In this document: one piece after another, positions 8,881-18,727 of the stretch | Position numbering within the stretch: the first letter of the stretch is position 1 | Layout: each line of letters begins with the position of its first letter | NCBI RefSeq assembly: GCF_028869115.1 | Contig: NZ_CP079800.1 | Span: 3,075,501 to 3,139,500, forward strand | Direction of reading: 5' to 3' | Length of the DNA stretch: 64,000 nt | DNA from: Pseudemcibacter aquimaris | Lineage (GTDB): Bacteria; Pseudomonadota; Alphaproteobacteria; Sphingomonadales; Emcibacteraceae | The notes under the pieces: model-generated | The model's input: the letters and a program-made list of their open reading frames with translations, nothing else | Told to the model about the DNA's origin: nothing | The model's database searches: none | Translations under genes and position numbers: made by a program

Positions 8881-8910
8881 CATTGGCGGCATTATTGCCG
8901 CCAATGTTTT
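8881..8910 (+). terminator. Rho-independent terminator after the TonB receptor
   Basis: An 11-bp perfect stem (CATTGGCGGCA / TGCCGCCAATG) with a TTAT loop, followed by TTTT. It lies 29 bases after the receptor stop. Confidence 0.9.
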
Positions 8911-9019
8911 GATATTTAAAGTATATTTTTAATACTTCTTTAATCAAATTATGACACCAAAGAAGGAACAAAATATAATTTAAATATATTATTCAGGGTT
9001 AGGTACGGTTTCTGCAGTT

Positions 9020-9763
9020 ATGATGAAGGCAGTTCAAACATATGCCGTTGATGGCGAAGGTAGGGGGAAAAACCATTGCGTATGCGATATGTGCATTTCC
9101 AGACTGTCATCAATGTGCAGCGTATTAAAACCAAATGAACTGCACAAACTAAACGAAATTACCGATCATATATCTATAGACGCAAAAAACATTGTCTGCG
9201 AAGAAGGCGACAATGCCGAATTTCTTTATAATATTGTCGATGGCTGTGTTCGTATCTCAAAAATGCTTGCCGATGGCCGCAGACAAATAATTGGGTTTCT
9301 CGTTCCCGGTGATTTTTTCGGTCTTTCCAGTTCTAACGGATACGGTTATTCCGCAGAAACCATCACTGACGTGCAATTGTGCAGAATGCCAAGGGAAAAA
9401 CTTTTTAAAAAATTTGCAGAATTTCCCGCACTCGGCAACAAAGTTCTGGATATGACCAAAATCGAACTTCATGGCGCGCAAAACCATATGCTATTGCTTG
9501 GCCGAAAAATGGCTAAAGAAAAACTATGTTCATTCATTCTGACCATGTCTGAAAAAACCGGTCAAATTGACAATATGCCGGAAGATCAGGTTTACTTACC
9601 AATGAGCCGTTCTGATATTGCTGATTATCTGGGATTGACCATCGAAACTGTCAGTCGCCAGTTCACAATTCTGGTGAAAGATAAGCTGATTGCACTTGAA
9701 GATAATATCCATGTCAGAATACTTGAAAAAGAGCGGCTAAGACAAATTTCTTCAGGTGAATAA
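9020..9763 (+). CDS. fnr: FNR-type oxygen-sensing transcription regulator
   Basis: A CRP/FNR-family regulator of 247 residues. The N-terminus has C22-x2-C25-x7-C33, the iron-sulfur ligand spacing of the FnrN/AadR type, and C121 sits where the fourth FNR ligand is expected; C20 is an extra cysteine. A cyclic-nucleotide-binding-like beta roll spans about 45-130, a dimer helix about 140-170, and a helix-turn-helix about 200-220 with recognition sequence ETVSRQF. The E and SR match FNR residues that read TTGAT-N4-ATCAA. It probably binds [4Fe-4S] and controls microaerobic or anaerobic genes. It is a single gene between terminators and the rplU promoter. Confidence 0.88.
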   Translation: MMKAVQTYAVDGEGRGKNHCVCDMCISRLSSMCSVLKPNELHKLNEITDHISIDAKNIVCEEGDNAEFLYNIVDGCVRISKMLADGRRQIIGFLVPGDFFGLSSSNGYGYSAETITDVQLCRMPREKLFKKFAEFPALGNKVLDMTKIELHGAQNHMLLLGRKMAKEKLCSFILTMSEKTGQIDNMPEDQVYLPMSRSDIADYLGLTIETVSRQFTILVKDKLIALEDNIHVRILEKERLRQISSGE

Positions 9764-9780
9764 ATATTCATAGAAAACCC

Positions 9781-9808
9781 TTGACATAAGCGGCCCGAAC
9801 GCTATATT
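9781..9808 (+). promoter_or_regulatory. Strong sigma-70-type promoter of rplU-rpmA
   Basis: A perfect -35 TTGACA (9781-9786), a 16-base spacer and a -10 TATATT (9803-9808) lie about 128 bases before the rplU start. Transcription would start near 9815, giving a leader of about 120 bases. Confidence 0.8.
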
Positions 9809-9811
9809 TCG

Positions 9812-9829
9812 CCCACTTTGAAAAGTGGG
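9812..9829 (+). other. Hairpin at the 5' end of the rplU leader
   Basis: CCCACTTT (9812-9819) pairs with AAAGTGGG (9822-9829), in practice a 7-bp stem with a TGAA-type tetraloop, at the predicted transcript start. A role in mRNA stability or in feedback by L21 is possible but unproven. Confidence 0.5.
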
Positions 9830-9935
9830 ATGGATTCTCACAAATTTTAAAGATGACATTCGTCATAACCAGGTCAGAAAATATGAACAAGGTTCATTAC
9901 CTGCTATGGCCAGAAGAGAAAATAGGAAACAAATT

Positions 9936-10430
9936 ATGTTTGCAGTCATCAAAACAGGCGCCAAACAATATAAAGTTGCTGTTGGCGATGTGATTAAAGT
10001 AGAGAAACTAGACGGCGAAGCCGGCGCAAAAGTTGCTCTAGAAAACGTATTAATGGTCGGCGACGACAAAGGTGTTAAAGTAGGCACACCAACTGTATCA
10101 GGTACAGTTGTTACTGCTGAAATTCTTGAGCAAGCACGTGCTGCCAAGATCATCGTATTTAAAAAGAAACGTCGTCACAACTACCGTCGTAAAGCGGGCC
10201 ACAGACAAGAACAAACAGTTCTAAGAATTACCGAAATCGGTAAAGCGGCCGCGAAAAAAGTTGCACCAAAGAAAGCAGCAGCGAAAAAAGACGACGCAAA
10301 AGAAGAAAAGAAAGCGCCAGCAAAAAAAGCAGCTGCAAAGAAGCCAGCCGCTAAAAAAGCAGCGCCAAAGAAAGCAGCAGCAAAGAAGCCAGCTGCAAAG
10401 AAAACCGCAACTAAAACTAAGGAGAAATAA
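9936..10430 (+). CDS. rplU: Large-subunit ribosomal protein L21 with long Lys/Ala tail
   Basis: Binds 23S rRNA in the 50S subunit. Residues 1 to about 103 are the normal L21 domain ([17 protein letters not shown] start, [16 protein letters not shown] basic loop). Residues from about 104 to 164 are an added tail made of Lys, Ala and Pro repeats of the type AAKKPAAKK, like histone H1 tails. Many L21 proteins stop near residue 103. The start at 9936 has an AGGAAAC ribosome site; an in-frame extension to 9825 would begin inside the leader hairpin and is rejected. The rpmA start follows two bases after the stop. Confidence 0.95.
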   Translation: MFAVIKTGAKQYKVAVGDVIKVEKLDGEAGAKVALENVLMVGDDKGVKVGTPTVSGTVVTAEILEQARAAKIIVFKKKRRHNYRRKAGHRQEQTVLRITEIGKAAAKKVAPKKAAAKKDDAKEEKKAPAKKAAAKKPAAKKAAPKKAAAKKPAAKKTATKTKEK

Positions 10431-10432
10431 CA

Positions 10433-10690
10433 ATGGCACATAAGAAAGCTGGTGGTAGTTCCCGTAACGGTCGCGATTCAGCCGGTCGCCGCCTTGGTGT
10501 TAAGAAATTCGGCGGTGAAGCTGTAGTACCGGGCAATATCATTGTTCGTCAACGTGGTACAAAATTCTACCCGGGTGACAATGTTGGTATGGGTAAAGAT
10601 CACACCCTTTTCGCTCTGTCAGAAGGTAAGATCAAATTTTATAAAGGTAAGCAAAAGCGTAATTTTGTATCTGTTGAATCAGACGCCTAA
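10433..10690 (+). CDS. rpmA: Large-subunit ribosomal protein L27
   Basis: An 85-residue protein of the 50S subunit whose N-terminal tail reaches the peptidyl-transferase centre. It begins [16 protein letters not shown], the normal form without the Firmicutes-type cleavable extension, and contains [21 protein letters not shown]. It follows rplU by two bases and is closed by a terminator. Confidence 0.98.
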   Translation: MAHKKAGGSSRNGRDSAGRRLGVKKFGGEAVVPGNIIVRQRGTKFYPGDNVGMGKDHTLFALSEGKIKFYKGKQKRNFVSVESDA

Positions 10691-10717
10691 CATAAAATTT
10701 AATCTTTAAGAGATTTG

Positions 10718-10751
10718 AAAAAGGAGATTGATCTTTCACTCTCCTTTTTTT
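10718..10751 (+). terminator. Rho-independent terminator after rpmA
   Basis: AAAAAGGAGA (10718-10727) pairs with TCTCCTTTTT (10740-10749) around a 12-base loop; the right arm continues as a run of T. A second inverted repeat with one bulge (GCCTAAATTAC / GTAATTAGGC, 10753-10775) follows, just before obgE; its role is unclear. Confidence 0.85.
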
Positions 10752-10798
10752 ACGCCTAAATTACAGGTAATTAGGCTATAGTGTATTATTAATAATAA

Positions 10799-11890
<1,092 letters not shown>

Positions 11891-11892
11891 GA

Positions 11893-13023
11893 ATGTCTGA
11901 ATTTAATCACACTAAAATAATAAATGACGTAAAGCTGGTTGTCATAAAAATCGGCTCAGCCCTTCTTGTGGATGATGAAAGTGGCAAGATCAGATCAGAC
12001 TGGCTTACATCCATCGCAGAAGATGTAGCCGCACTAAAAGCCGATGGCAAGGATGTCATCCTTGTTTCATCGGGATCTATTGCACTGGGCCGTAAAATTC
12101 TTGGTCAATCCATGTCAAAAAAATTAGTGGAAAACCAGGCGGCGGCGGCCGTCGGCCAAATTGAACTGGCTGCGACATTCCGTGAAAAACTTGGGTTTCA
12201 TGATATTCCGGTCGCACAAGTTTTGCTGACCTACAGTAATACAGAGGCACGCGGACAATATTTAAACGCACGCGGCACTATAAACCGGCTATTAAAAATG
12301 GGGGTGGTACCCGTTATCAATGAAAATGATACGGTTGCGACCGACGAAGTACGCTTTGGTGATAATGACCGCCTCGCCGCACGTGTTGCAAGCATGTGCG
12401 AAGCGGATTTATTGTTCCTGTTATCCGATATTGATGGTTTATACACAGAAGATCCGCGTAACAACGAAAATGCAGAATTCATCGCATCCGTAAACGAGAT
12501 CACCCGCGATATTGAAAATATGGCAGGCGAACCAGTATCCACCGGATTTGGCAGTGGCGGTATGATCACCAAAATTGCGGCTGCAAATATCGCCATGACA
12601 GGTGGTTGTCACATGGTTATTTCCAATGGTACGCTTTTAAACCCGATCAATAGATATGTTGAAACAGGGCGCGGCACTTGGTTTATGGCATCAACAACAC
12701 CAATGGCCGCCAAGAAAAAATGGATTGCAGGTGCGTTATCACCACATGGAACGATCATTATTGATGACGGTGCTGTTCGGGCACTTAAAAATGGTAAAAG
12801 TTTACTACCTGCTGGTGTCACAAAAATTGATGGTGATTTTGAGCGCGGAGACACTGTGACGATATTAACGGATGCGGGTATAGAGATTGCCCGCGGCTTA
12901 GTTGCTTATAAATCCGAAGATGCCCAAAAAATAGTCGGATCAAACAGCAGCGAAATTGAAAATATTCTTGGATACGGTGGACGCGAGGAACTTGTGCACC
13001 GCAGTGACATGGTTATGAGTTAA
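11893..13023 (+). CDS. proB: Glutamate 5-kinase
   Basis: Phosphorylates glutamate at the gamma-carboxyl, the first step of proline synthesis. It has 376 residues. An amino-acid kinase domain at about 15-265 shows VIKIGSALL, VSSGSIALG and the substrate loop ENDTVATDEVRFGDND; a C-terminal PUA domain spans about 285-365. It starts two bases after obgE and is followed by proA, so the product can pass directly to the next enzyme. Confidence 0.97.
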   Translation: MSEFNHTKIINDVKLVVIKIGSALLVDDESGKIRSDWLTSIAEDVAALKADGKDVILVSSGSIALGRKILGQSMSKKLVENQAAAAVGQIELAATFREKLGFHDIPVAQVLLTYSNTEARGQYLNARGTINRLLKMGVVPVINENDTVATDEVRFGDNDRLAARVASMCEADLLFLLSDIDGLYTEDPRNNENAEFIASVNEITRDIENMAGEPVSTGFGSGGMITKIAAANIAMTGGCHMVISNGTLLNPINRYVETGRGTWFMASTTPMAAKKKWIAGALSPHGTIIIDDGAVRALKNGKSLLPAGVTKIDGDFERGDTVTILTDAGIEIARGLVAYKSEDAQKIVGSNSSEIENILGYGGREELVHRSDMVMS

Positions 13024-13044
13024 ATTATTTAAAAGAAGCGAATA

Positions 13045-14313
13045 ATGAATAGCGAAAACGATATAATTAAATTGATGCAACAAATCGGTAAGCAAGCAAA
13101 AGCTGCTGCAAGCGAACTGGCGCTTTGCAGTACCGATCAAAAAAATAATGCACTTGCCGCTGCGGCAAAATCTGTGCGTGACGCAAAAGATGACATTATC
13201 GCTGCCAATCATAAGGATATGGAAATTGCAAAGGGTCGTGGTCTTACGGGCGCTATGCTTGACCGTTTGCTACTGGATGAAGAACGCGTAGAGGCCATCG
13301 CATCAAGTATCGAAGATATCATTAAACTGAATGATCCGATTGGTGATGTACTGGAAACAAAAGAACGTCCAAATGGTCTAAAAATTTCTCGCGTGCGTGT
13401 GCCGCTTGGTGTCATTGGTGTTATTTTTGAATCGCGTCCAAATGTAACAGCAGACGCAGGCATTCTGTGCTTAAAATCAGGAAACGCGTCGATCCTCAGA
13501 TGCGGCAGTGAAAGCGCCCATTCAAGCCGCGCTATTCACGCGTGCCTTGTAAAAGGACTTGAAGAAGCAGGCCTTCCTGTTAATGCAATTCAACTTATCC
13601 CGACACAAGACCGTTCGGCGGTTGGTGAACTTCTGCGTCTATCTGATTATGTGGATATTATCGTGCCACGTGGTGGTAAAGGACTGATTGAACGCGTTCA
13701 AAACGATAGCCGCGTGCCGGTGATGGCGCACTTGGACGGTATTTGCCATGTTTATATTGATGGTAAAGCCGACCTTGAAAAAGCGGTCAATGTGACGCTG
13801 AACGCGAAAATGCGCCGTACTGGCATTTGTGGTTCCGCGGAAACACTTCTTATTGATGAAGCGATTATGGATAGTCACATGTCCCCAATTCTTGATGCAT
13901 TAAAAGACAAGGGTTGCGAAATTCGCGGCGATAAAACCGTCTGTGAAAATTATGCTGATGCCATTGAAGCCACAGAAGAAGACTGGGCCACAGAATATCT
14001 GGACGCAATTATTTCAGTGAAGGTCGTAAATGGCGTTGAAGGAGCCATTGCCCATATTGATCAATACGGGTCACATCATACTGATTCTATCATCACCGAA
14101 GACGATAATGCGGCCGTAAAGTTTTTAAATGAAATCGATAGCGCCATTGTTATTCACAATGCTTCAACACAATATGCCGATGGCGGTGAATTTGGCATGG
14201 GTGCGGAAATTGGCATTTCGACCGGAAAAATGCATGCGCGTGGACCTGTTGGGCTTGAACAGCTTACCAGCTATAAATATCAGGTAAGGGGTAATGGACA
14301 AACCAGACCATAA
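13045..14313 (+). CDS. proA: Glutamate-5-semialdehyde dehydrogenase
   Basis: Reduces gamma-glutamyl phosphate to glutamate-5-semialdehyde with NADPH, the second step of proline synthesis. It has 422 residues with an aldehyde-dehydrogenase fold. The catalytic cysteine is C262 in [20 protein letters not shown] is at 128-137. The end overlaps the nadD start by 20 bases, which suggests coupled translation. Confidence 0.97.
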   Translation: MNSENDIIKLMQQIGKQAKAAASELALCSTDQKNNALAAAAKSVRDAKDDIIAANHKDMEIAKGRGLTGAMLDRLLLDEERVEAIASSIEDIIKLNDPIGDVLETKERPNGLKISRVRVPLGVIGVIFESRPNVTADAGILCLKSGNASILRCGSESAHSSRAIHACLVKGLEEAGLPVNAIQLIPTQDRSAVGELLRLSDYVDIIVPRGGKGLIERVQNDSRVPVMAHLDGICHVYIDGKADLEKAVNVTLNAKMRRTGICGSAETLLIDEAIMDSHMSPILDALKDKGCEIRGDKTVCENYADAIEATEEDWATEYLDAIISVKVVNGVEGAIAHIDQYGSHHTDSIITEDDNAAVKFLNEIDSAIVIHNASTQYADGGEFGMGAEIGISTGKMHARGPVGLEQLTSYKYQVRGNGQTRP

Positions 14314-14884
14314 AAAAATCGGATTATTAGGCGGATCTTTTAATCCCGCCCATGAAGGTCATCTGGAAATCAGCCTTAAAGCGCTTGAAATTCTCGGCCT
14401 TGATGAAATCTGGTGGCTGGTATCACCGGGCAACCCGCTAAAATCTGATGATGATATGGCTGAATATAATGAGCGCTTCTTATCTGCTGAAAGAATTGCT
14501 GGTGATCATCCAATTATCATCAGTGATATTGAGAAGAAATTTAAGACGCGCTATACGGTCGACACGCTCACTAAATTAACAGATGAATTTGATCATGATT
14601 TCATCTGGTTAATGGGTGCAGATAATCTGGCCCAGTTTGACAAATGGAAGGACTGGAAAGATATAGCAAATACAGTTCCATTTGCGATTTTCAACAGACC
14701 AAGTTATTCTGTTGATGCATTAAATAGTATTGCTGCAAAGACGCTATCGGAATATAAAATTCCAACAAGCAATGCAGCAGAACTATATATGAAAACACCA
14801 CCGGCATGGGTTTATTATGAAATGACAGAGAATCCCATGTCATCGACGGAAATCCGTCGAAATAACAAGAGGTTACAGACTTAA
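14294..14884 (+). CDS. nadD: Nicotinate-nucleotide adenylyltransferase
   Basis: Adenylates nicotinate mononucleotide to deamido-NAD. It has 196 residues with a nucleotidyltransferase fold: [14 protein letters not shown] at 10-23 carries the HxGH motif, and SSTEIRR near the C-terminus is the second ATP-binding motif. It overlaps proA and is followed by rsfS. The proA-nadD-rsfS-rlmH order is common in alphaproteobacteria. Confidence 0.96.
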   Translation: MDKPDHKKIGLLGGSFNPAHEGHLEISLKALEILGLDEIWWLVSPGNPLKSDDDMAEYNERFLSAERIAGDHPIIISDIEKKFKTRYTVDTLTKLTDEFDHDFIWLMGADNLAQFDKWKDWKDIANTVPFAIFNRPSYSVDALNSIAAKTLSEYKIPTSNAAELYMKTPPAWVYYEMTENPMSSTEIRRNNKRLQT

Positions 14885-14886
14885 AA

Positions 14887-15306
14887 GTGCAAGACACATC
14901 CGAGTTAAAGGACGCAGACAGTCCGAAGAAGCTACTCTCAAAAGCTGAACTCCAGGACCTGGTAATCGGTTCGCTGGAAGACGATAAAGCAGAAGACATC
15001 ATCCAAATTGATCTGACAGGAAAAACAAGCATCGCTGATTCGATGGTGATTGCGTCCGGTCGTTCCAATCGTCAGGTCTCTGCGATTGCGGATCATTTAT
15101 ACCGCAAATTAAAGCATGCAACCGGACATGGCTGTAAGCTAGAGGGCATGGAAAAAGCGGATTGGGTTCTGCTTGATGCCGGTGATATTGTTGTTCATGT
15201 GTTTAGACCGGAAGTACGCAGCTTTTATAATCTTGAAAAGATGTGGGCTGCTGATTTTACCCCGGGTAAAATGAATGAACACGAAGCTGACGACGAAAAC
15301 GTGTAA
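14887..15306 (+). CDS. rsfS: Ribosome silencing factor RsfS
   Basis: Binds L14 on the 50S subunit and blocks subunit joining in starvation. It has 139 residues; the DUF143 fold shows ADSMVIASGRSNRQVSAIADHL and the KADWVLLDAGDIVVHVF core. The start is a GTG three bases after the nadD stop. The N-terminal extension of about 25 residues before the domain is charged and probably flexible. Confidence 0.95.
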   Translation: MQDTSELKDADSPKKLLSKAELQDLVIGSLEDDKAEDIIQIDLTGKTSIADSMVIASGRSNRQVSAIADHLYRKLKHATGHGCKLEGMEKADWVLLDAGDIVVHVFRPEVRSFYNLEKMWAADFTPGKMNEHEADDENV

Positions 15307-15314
15307 GTCATCAA

Positions 15315-15773
15315 ATGAATATTGAAATCATTGCCGTTGGCCGAATGAAAAAAAGCCCGGAACATGATATTCTACAAAATTATCTGAAACGCTGCCCATG
15401 GAAAGTGAAAATCACCGAAGTGGAAGAACGTCGCCCCATTACGGGCTCGGAACGCATGTCCCGCGAAGGTGATTTGATCTTAAACGCAATCCCAAAAGGA
15501 GCGACAATAATCGCTCTTGATGAACGGGGTAAAGAAATGCGTAGTACAGCATTCGCCGAAAAAATAAGAAATTATCAAGATATGGGTATTTCTCATCTTG
15601 TGTTTCTGATTGGCGGGGCGGATGGGTATGACCCAAAGGTAAAAGCTAAGGCTGATCTCAAAATTTCATTCGGGCAAATGACATGGCCCCATATGATGGT
15701 GCGCGCCATGCTTGGTGAACAGCTTTATAGAGCATCAACCATATTGCAAGGGCATCCCTATCATAAAGATTAA
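15315..15773 (+). CDS. rlmH: 23S rRNA (pseudouridine1915-N3)-methyltransferase
   Basis: Methylates pseudouridine 1915 in helix 69 of 23S rRNA using S-adenosylmethionine. It has 152 residues and a SPOUT fold. LDERGKEMRS, the glycine-rich FLIGGADGYDP loop and the C-terminal RASTILQGHPYHKD, which closes the knot, are all present. It lies nine bases after rsfS. Confidence 0.97.
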   Translation: MNIEIIAVGRMKKSPEHDILQNYLKRCPWKVKITEVEERRPITGSERMSREGDLILNAIPKGATIIALDERGKEMRSTAFAEKIRNYQDMGISHLVFLIGGADGYDPKVKAKADLKISFGQMTWPHMMVRAMLGEQLYRASTILQGHPYHKD

Positions 15774-15843
15774 CCGTTCATGATGCTTTAAGAATGCATC
15801 TTTATATTTTCCTTTAAAATTAAATAATTGTATAGTGACCAAC

Positions 15844-17397
15844 ATGACTAATTCGACACTAAAACCAACCAAACCCGTTGTTCTTTGCATTCTTGATGGA
15901 TGGGGATCACGCGAAGAGAATGAAAATAACGCGATCCGTATGGCGGATACGCCAAATTACGATATGATCTGCGATAAATATCCATCATCATTCCTGCAAA
16001 CATCGGGTATGTCAGTTGGGCTTCCGGATGGTCAAATGGGCAATTCAGAAGTAGGTCATATGAACATCGGTGGTGGCCGTGTCGTAAAACAGGAACTGCC
16101 CCGCATCGACGAAGCCATCGAACTTGATCAGGTAAAAGACATCGATTGCGTAAAATCATCGATTGCCACACTTAAAGAAACAGGCGGTACCATGCATATC
16201 ATGGGTCTGCTTTCACCGGGTGGAGTTCATAGTCATCAAAACCATATGATCGGTGCTGCTGTCGTTTATGCGAATGCGGGTATTCCGGTGATGATCCACG
16301 GATTTACCGATGGCCGTGACGTGCCACCAAAAAGCGCGCTTGAATTTATCGCGCCATTCGAAGCAGAAATAGCAAAGCTTGAAAACGTAAAAATCGCAAC
16401 CATTTCCGGCAGATATTATGCAATGGACCGCGATAACCGTTGGGACCGTGTTGTTCAGGCGCATGATGCTATCACGTCCGCAATCGGTGAAAAGGAGGGC
16501 ACCGCATCAGAAGCAATTGATGCTGCATATGCCGCCGAGCAAACAGATGAATTTGTAAAACCGACCATCATTGGTGATTATCAAGGACTAAACGACGGTG
16601 ATGCGGTTCTGATGGCAAATTTCCGTGCGGACCGCGCCCGTGAAATTATGGCGACCTTTGTTGACCCTGACTTTGACGGATTTGAAAAGAAAAAATCAGT
16701 TAAGCTTTCTGCGTCACTTGGAATGTCAAAATATTCTGATCACCTGATCCAATATATGGACTGTCTGTTTCCAACAGCACCGCTTCAGGACACATTGGGA
16801 CAAATCGTTTCCGATCATAACCTTAAGCAATTAAGGATTGCGGAAACTGAAAAATTTGCCCATGTGACTTTCTTTTTTAATGGTGGTAACGAAGATTTAT
16901 ATGACGGTGAAAATCGTATTCTGATCCCGTCACCGGACGTGGCCACCTATAATTTAAAACCGGAAATGTCCGCGCCTGAAGTTACCGATAAGCTCGTGGA
17001 AGCCATCACATCAAATGAATATGATTTGATTGTGGTGAATTTCGCAAACCCGGATATGGTTGGCCATACTGGCGTTCTTGAAGCGGCCCTTAAAGCCGTT
17101 AAAACAATTGATAATTCACTAGGCAGATTACATGAGGCCGTTGAAAGCGCAGGTGGCAGCATGCTGATCACCGCAGATCATGGTAATATCGAACTGATGA
17201 AAAATCCGGATACGGGCGCTCCTCATACGGCGCATACAACCAATCTTGTGCCGTTTATTTTGGTGAATGGCGAAGCCGTAAATGGAACTGACGTGACACT
17301 GGAAAATGGTGCGTTATGTGACGTTGCACCAACAGTATTATTGCTAATGGGGCTTGAACAGCCGGATGCCATGACGGGACGCAACCTGATTTCATAA
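15844..17397 (+). CDS. gpmI: 2,3-bisphosphoglycerate-independent phosphoglycerate mutase
   Basis: Interconverts 3- and 2-phosphoglycerate in glycolysis. It has about 517 residues. The alkaline-phosphatase-like catalytic domain starts with CILDGWG, and the phosphorylated serine is S68 in MGNSEVGHMNIG. Metal ligands lie in the C-terminal NFANPDMVGHTG and ITADHGNIE motifs. The ATG at 15844 is preferred; a GTG at 15835 would add three residues. No strong ribosome site is visible for either. Confidence 0.96.
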   Translation: MTNSTLKPTKPVVLCILDGWGSREENENNAIRMADTPNYDMICDKYPSSFLQTSGMSVGLPDGQMGNSEVGHMNIGGGRVVKQELPRIDEAIELDQVKDIDCVKSSIATLKETGGTMHIMGLLSPGGVHSHQNHMIGAAVVYANAGIPVMIHGFTDGRDVPPKSALEFIAPFEAEIAKLENVKIATISGRYYAMDRDNRWDRVVQAHDAITSAIGEKEGTASEAIDAAYAAEQTDEFVKPTIIGDYQGLNDGDAVLMANFRADRAREIMATFVDPDFDGFEKKKSVKLSASLGMSKYSDHLIQYMDCLFPTAPLQDTLGQIVSDHNLKQLRIAETEKFAHVTFFFNGGNEDLYDGENRILIPSPDVATYNLKPEMSAPEVTDKLVEAITSNEYDLIVVNFANPDMVGHTGVLEAALKAVKTIDNSLGRLHEAVESAGGSMLITADHGNIELMKNPDTGAPHTAHTTNLVPFILVNGEAVNGTDVTLENGALCDVAPTVLLLMGLEQPDAMTGRNLIS

Positions 17398-17411
17398 TTA
17401 AAAGAGGATAA

Positions 17412-18695
17412 ATGACACATAGGAAAATTGAAAAACCAATACATAAGGGGCTGCTGTCGATCACAGTGGTCACAATTGGTTTGATTTTTTCCAATGTATC
17501 AATGGCGCAAATCCGTGAGGATGAACGCGCCACATCTGAAAAACTGGATGAATTAAAAAAACAAATTGAAATCAGTACGGAACGTACAAAATCATTAGAA
17601 CAGGAAGCTGCACAAGTCCGTGAAGAAATTGCGGATATCCAGCAGCAATTAATTAATTCCGCGGCCGATATCCAAAAAACCGAGAGCAATATTACCCGCG
17701 GTGAACAAAATCTTGCTGAATTACTGATTCGCGAAAAAGAGCTTGAAGAAAAACTAAGCGACCGAAATTTTGAAATGGCATCAACCCTTGGTGCTATGCA
17801 ACGGCTTTCCATGCAGTCGACCAATGTGGTCGCCTTTAAGCCCGATGAAGCCATCAATACCTTACGCACCACATCACTGCTTAAGGTCGTGCTGCCCGAT
17901 TTGAAATCGAGGGCCGATGTACTTGAAAATGACCTGTCGGAATTAAACGTGGTGCGTCATGATATCAGCAGACAGAATGAACTGTTAAAACAGCAACTCG
18001 CTGCACTCGTTATTTCCAATGGTGAAATTGACGAACTGTTAAAACAAAGACAAGTAAGGCAATCTGTCCTTGAAAAAACAACCCGTGAAGAGCAAGAGAA
18101 ACTGAAACAATTTGCAGAAAATGCCAAGGATTTACAAGAACTTATCGATCAAATTGAAACAGAAATCGCTCTTCGCGAAGAAGCCGCGCGCCGCGCCGCC
18201 AAAATAAGCAGAGACAGACCGGCACCCGCAGGAAGCACAACATCTGTGGCTAGGTTATCAACACCTGACCCCAGTTCCAATTTCGCTGGATCAAAGGGAA
18301 ATTTACCCCTTCCGGCAAGTGGATCAATCGGTCAATCTTTTAATCAATTGTTGCCTTCCGGGCAACGCGCAAAGGGCATAACAATCGATACACGCGTCGG
18401 TGCAACTGTAATCGCCCCGCACGAAGGCAGAATAGTTTATGCCGGTAAATTCAGAACATACGGTCAGCTCTTGATTATATCCCACGGGGACGGGTATCAT
18501 ACTCTTCTTGCGGGTTTGGAAAATATTAATAGTAATGTGGGACAATGGGTATTAAAAGGAGAACCTGTAGGTCAAATGTCTAGGGAGGCAGGACCGTCTA
18601 ATTCTAGGCAAAAATTATATGTAGAATTAAGACAGCAGGGAAAACCCGTAAACCCACTACCATGGATTATAGCCATGGACCGACAAGGTAAGTGA
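17412..18695 (+). CDS. envC: EnvC-like murein hydrolase activator
   Basis: A secreted 427-residue protein. A signal sequence covers about 10-32 (to VSMAQ), a long coiled coil about 35-250, and a C-terminal LytM (peptidase M23) domain about 300-425. In the LytM domain the usual H-x3-D and HxH zinc ligands are largely replaced (GITIDTRVGATVIAP, LYVELRQQG), which marks a regulatory EnvC-type factor that activates amidases at division sites and not a peptidase. It lies between gpmI and ctpA, a common alphaproteobacterial order. Confidence 0.92.
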   Translation: MTHRKIEKPIHKGLLSITVVTIGLIFSNVSMAQIREDERATSEKLDELKKQIEISTERTKSLEQEAAQVREEIADIQQQLINSAADIQKTESNITRGEQNLAELLIREKELEEKLSDRNFEMASTLGAMQRLSMQSTNVVAFKPDEAINTLRTTSLLKVVLPDLKSRADVLENDLSELNVVRHDISRQNELLKQQLAALVISNGEIDELLKQRQVRQSVLEKTTREEQEKLKQFAENAKDLQELIDQIETEIALREEAARRAAKISRDRPAPAGSTTSVARLSTPDPSSNFAGSKGNLPLPASGSIGQSFNQLLPSGQRAKGITIDTRVGATVIAPHEGRIVYAGKFRTYGQLLIISHGDGYHTLLAGLENINSNVGQWVLKGEPVGQMSREAGPSNSRQKLYVELRQQGKPVNPLPWIIAMDRQGK

Positions 18696-18727
18696 TAAAT
18701 TAGGGTATGTGATAGAAAGGTAATTTT

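Noticed and set aside
9825-9935. In-frame upstream extension of rplU beginning at a GTG
   Set aside because: It begins inside the leader hairpin, has no ribosome site, and adds residues not found in L21; the ATG at 9936 with AGGAAAC fits the family start.
10181-10443. Minus-strand and alternative-frame reading frames rich in Phe, Ala and Cys or Gln and Lys
   Set aside because: They are the antisense and shifted readings of the Lys/Ala tail of L21 and have no independent support.
10753-10775. Inverted repeat before obgE as an operator or second terminator
   Set aside because: One bulge, no T-run, and no known regulator; mentioned only with the rpmA terminator.
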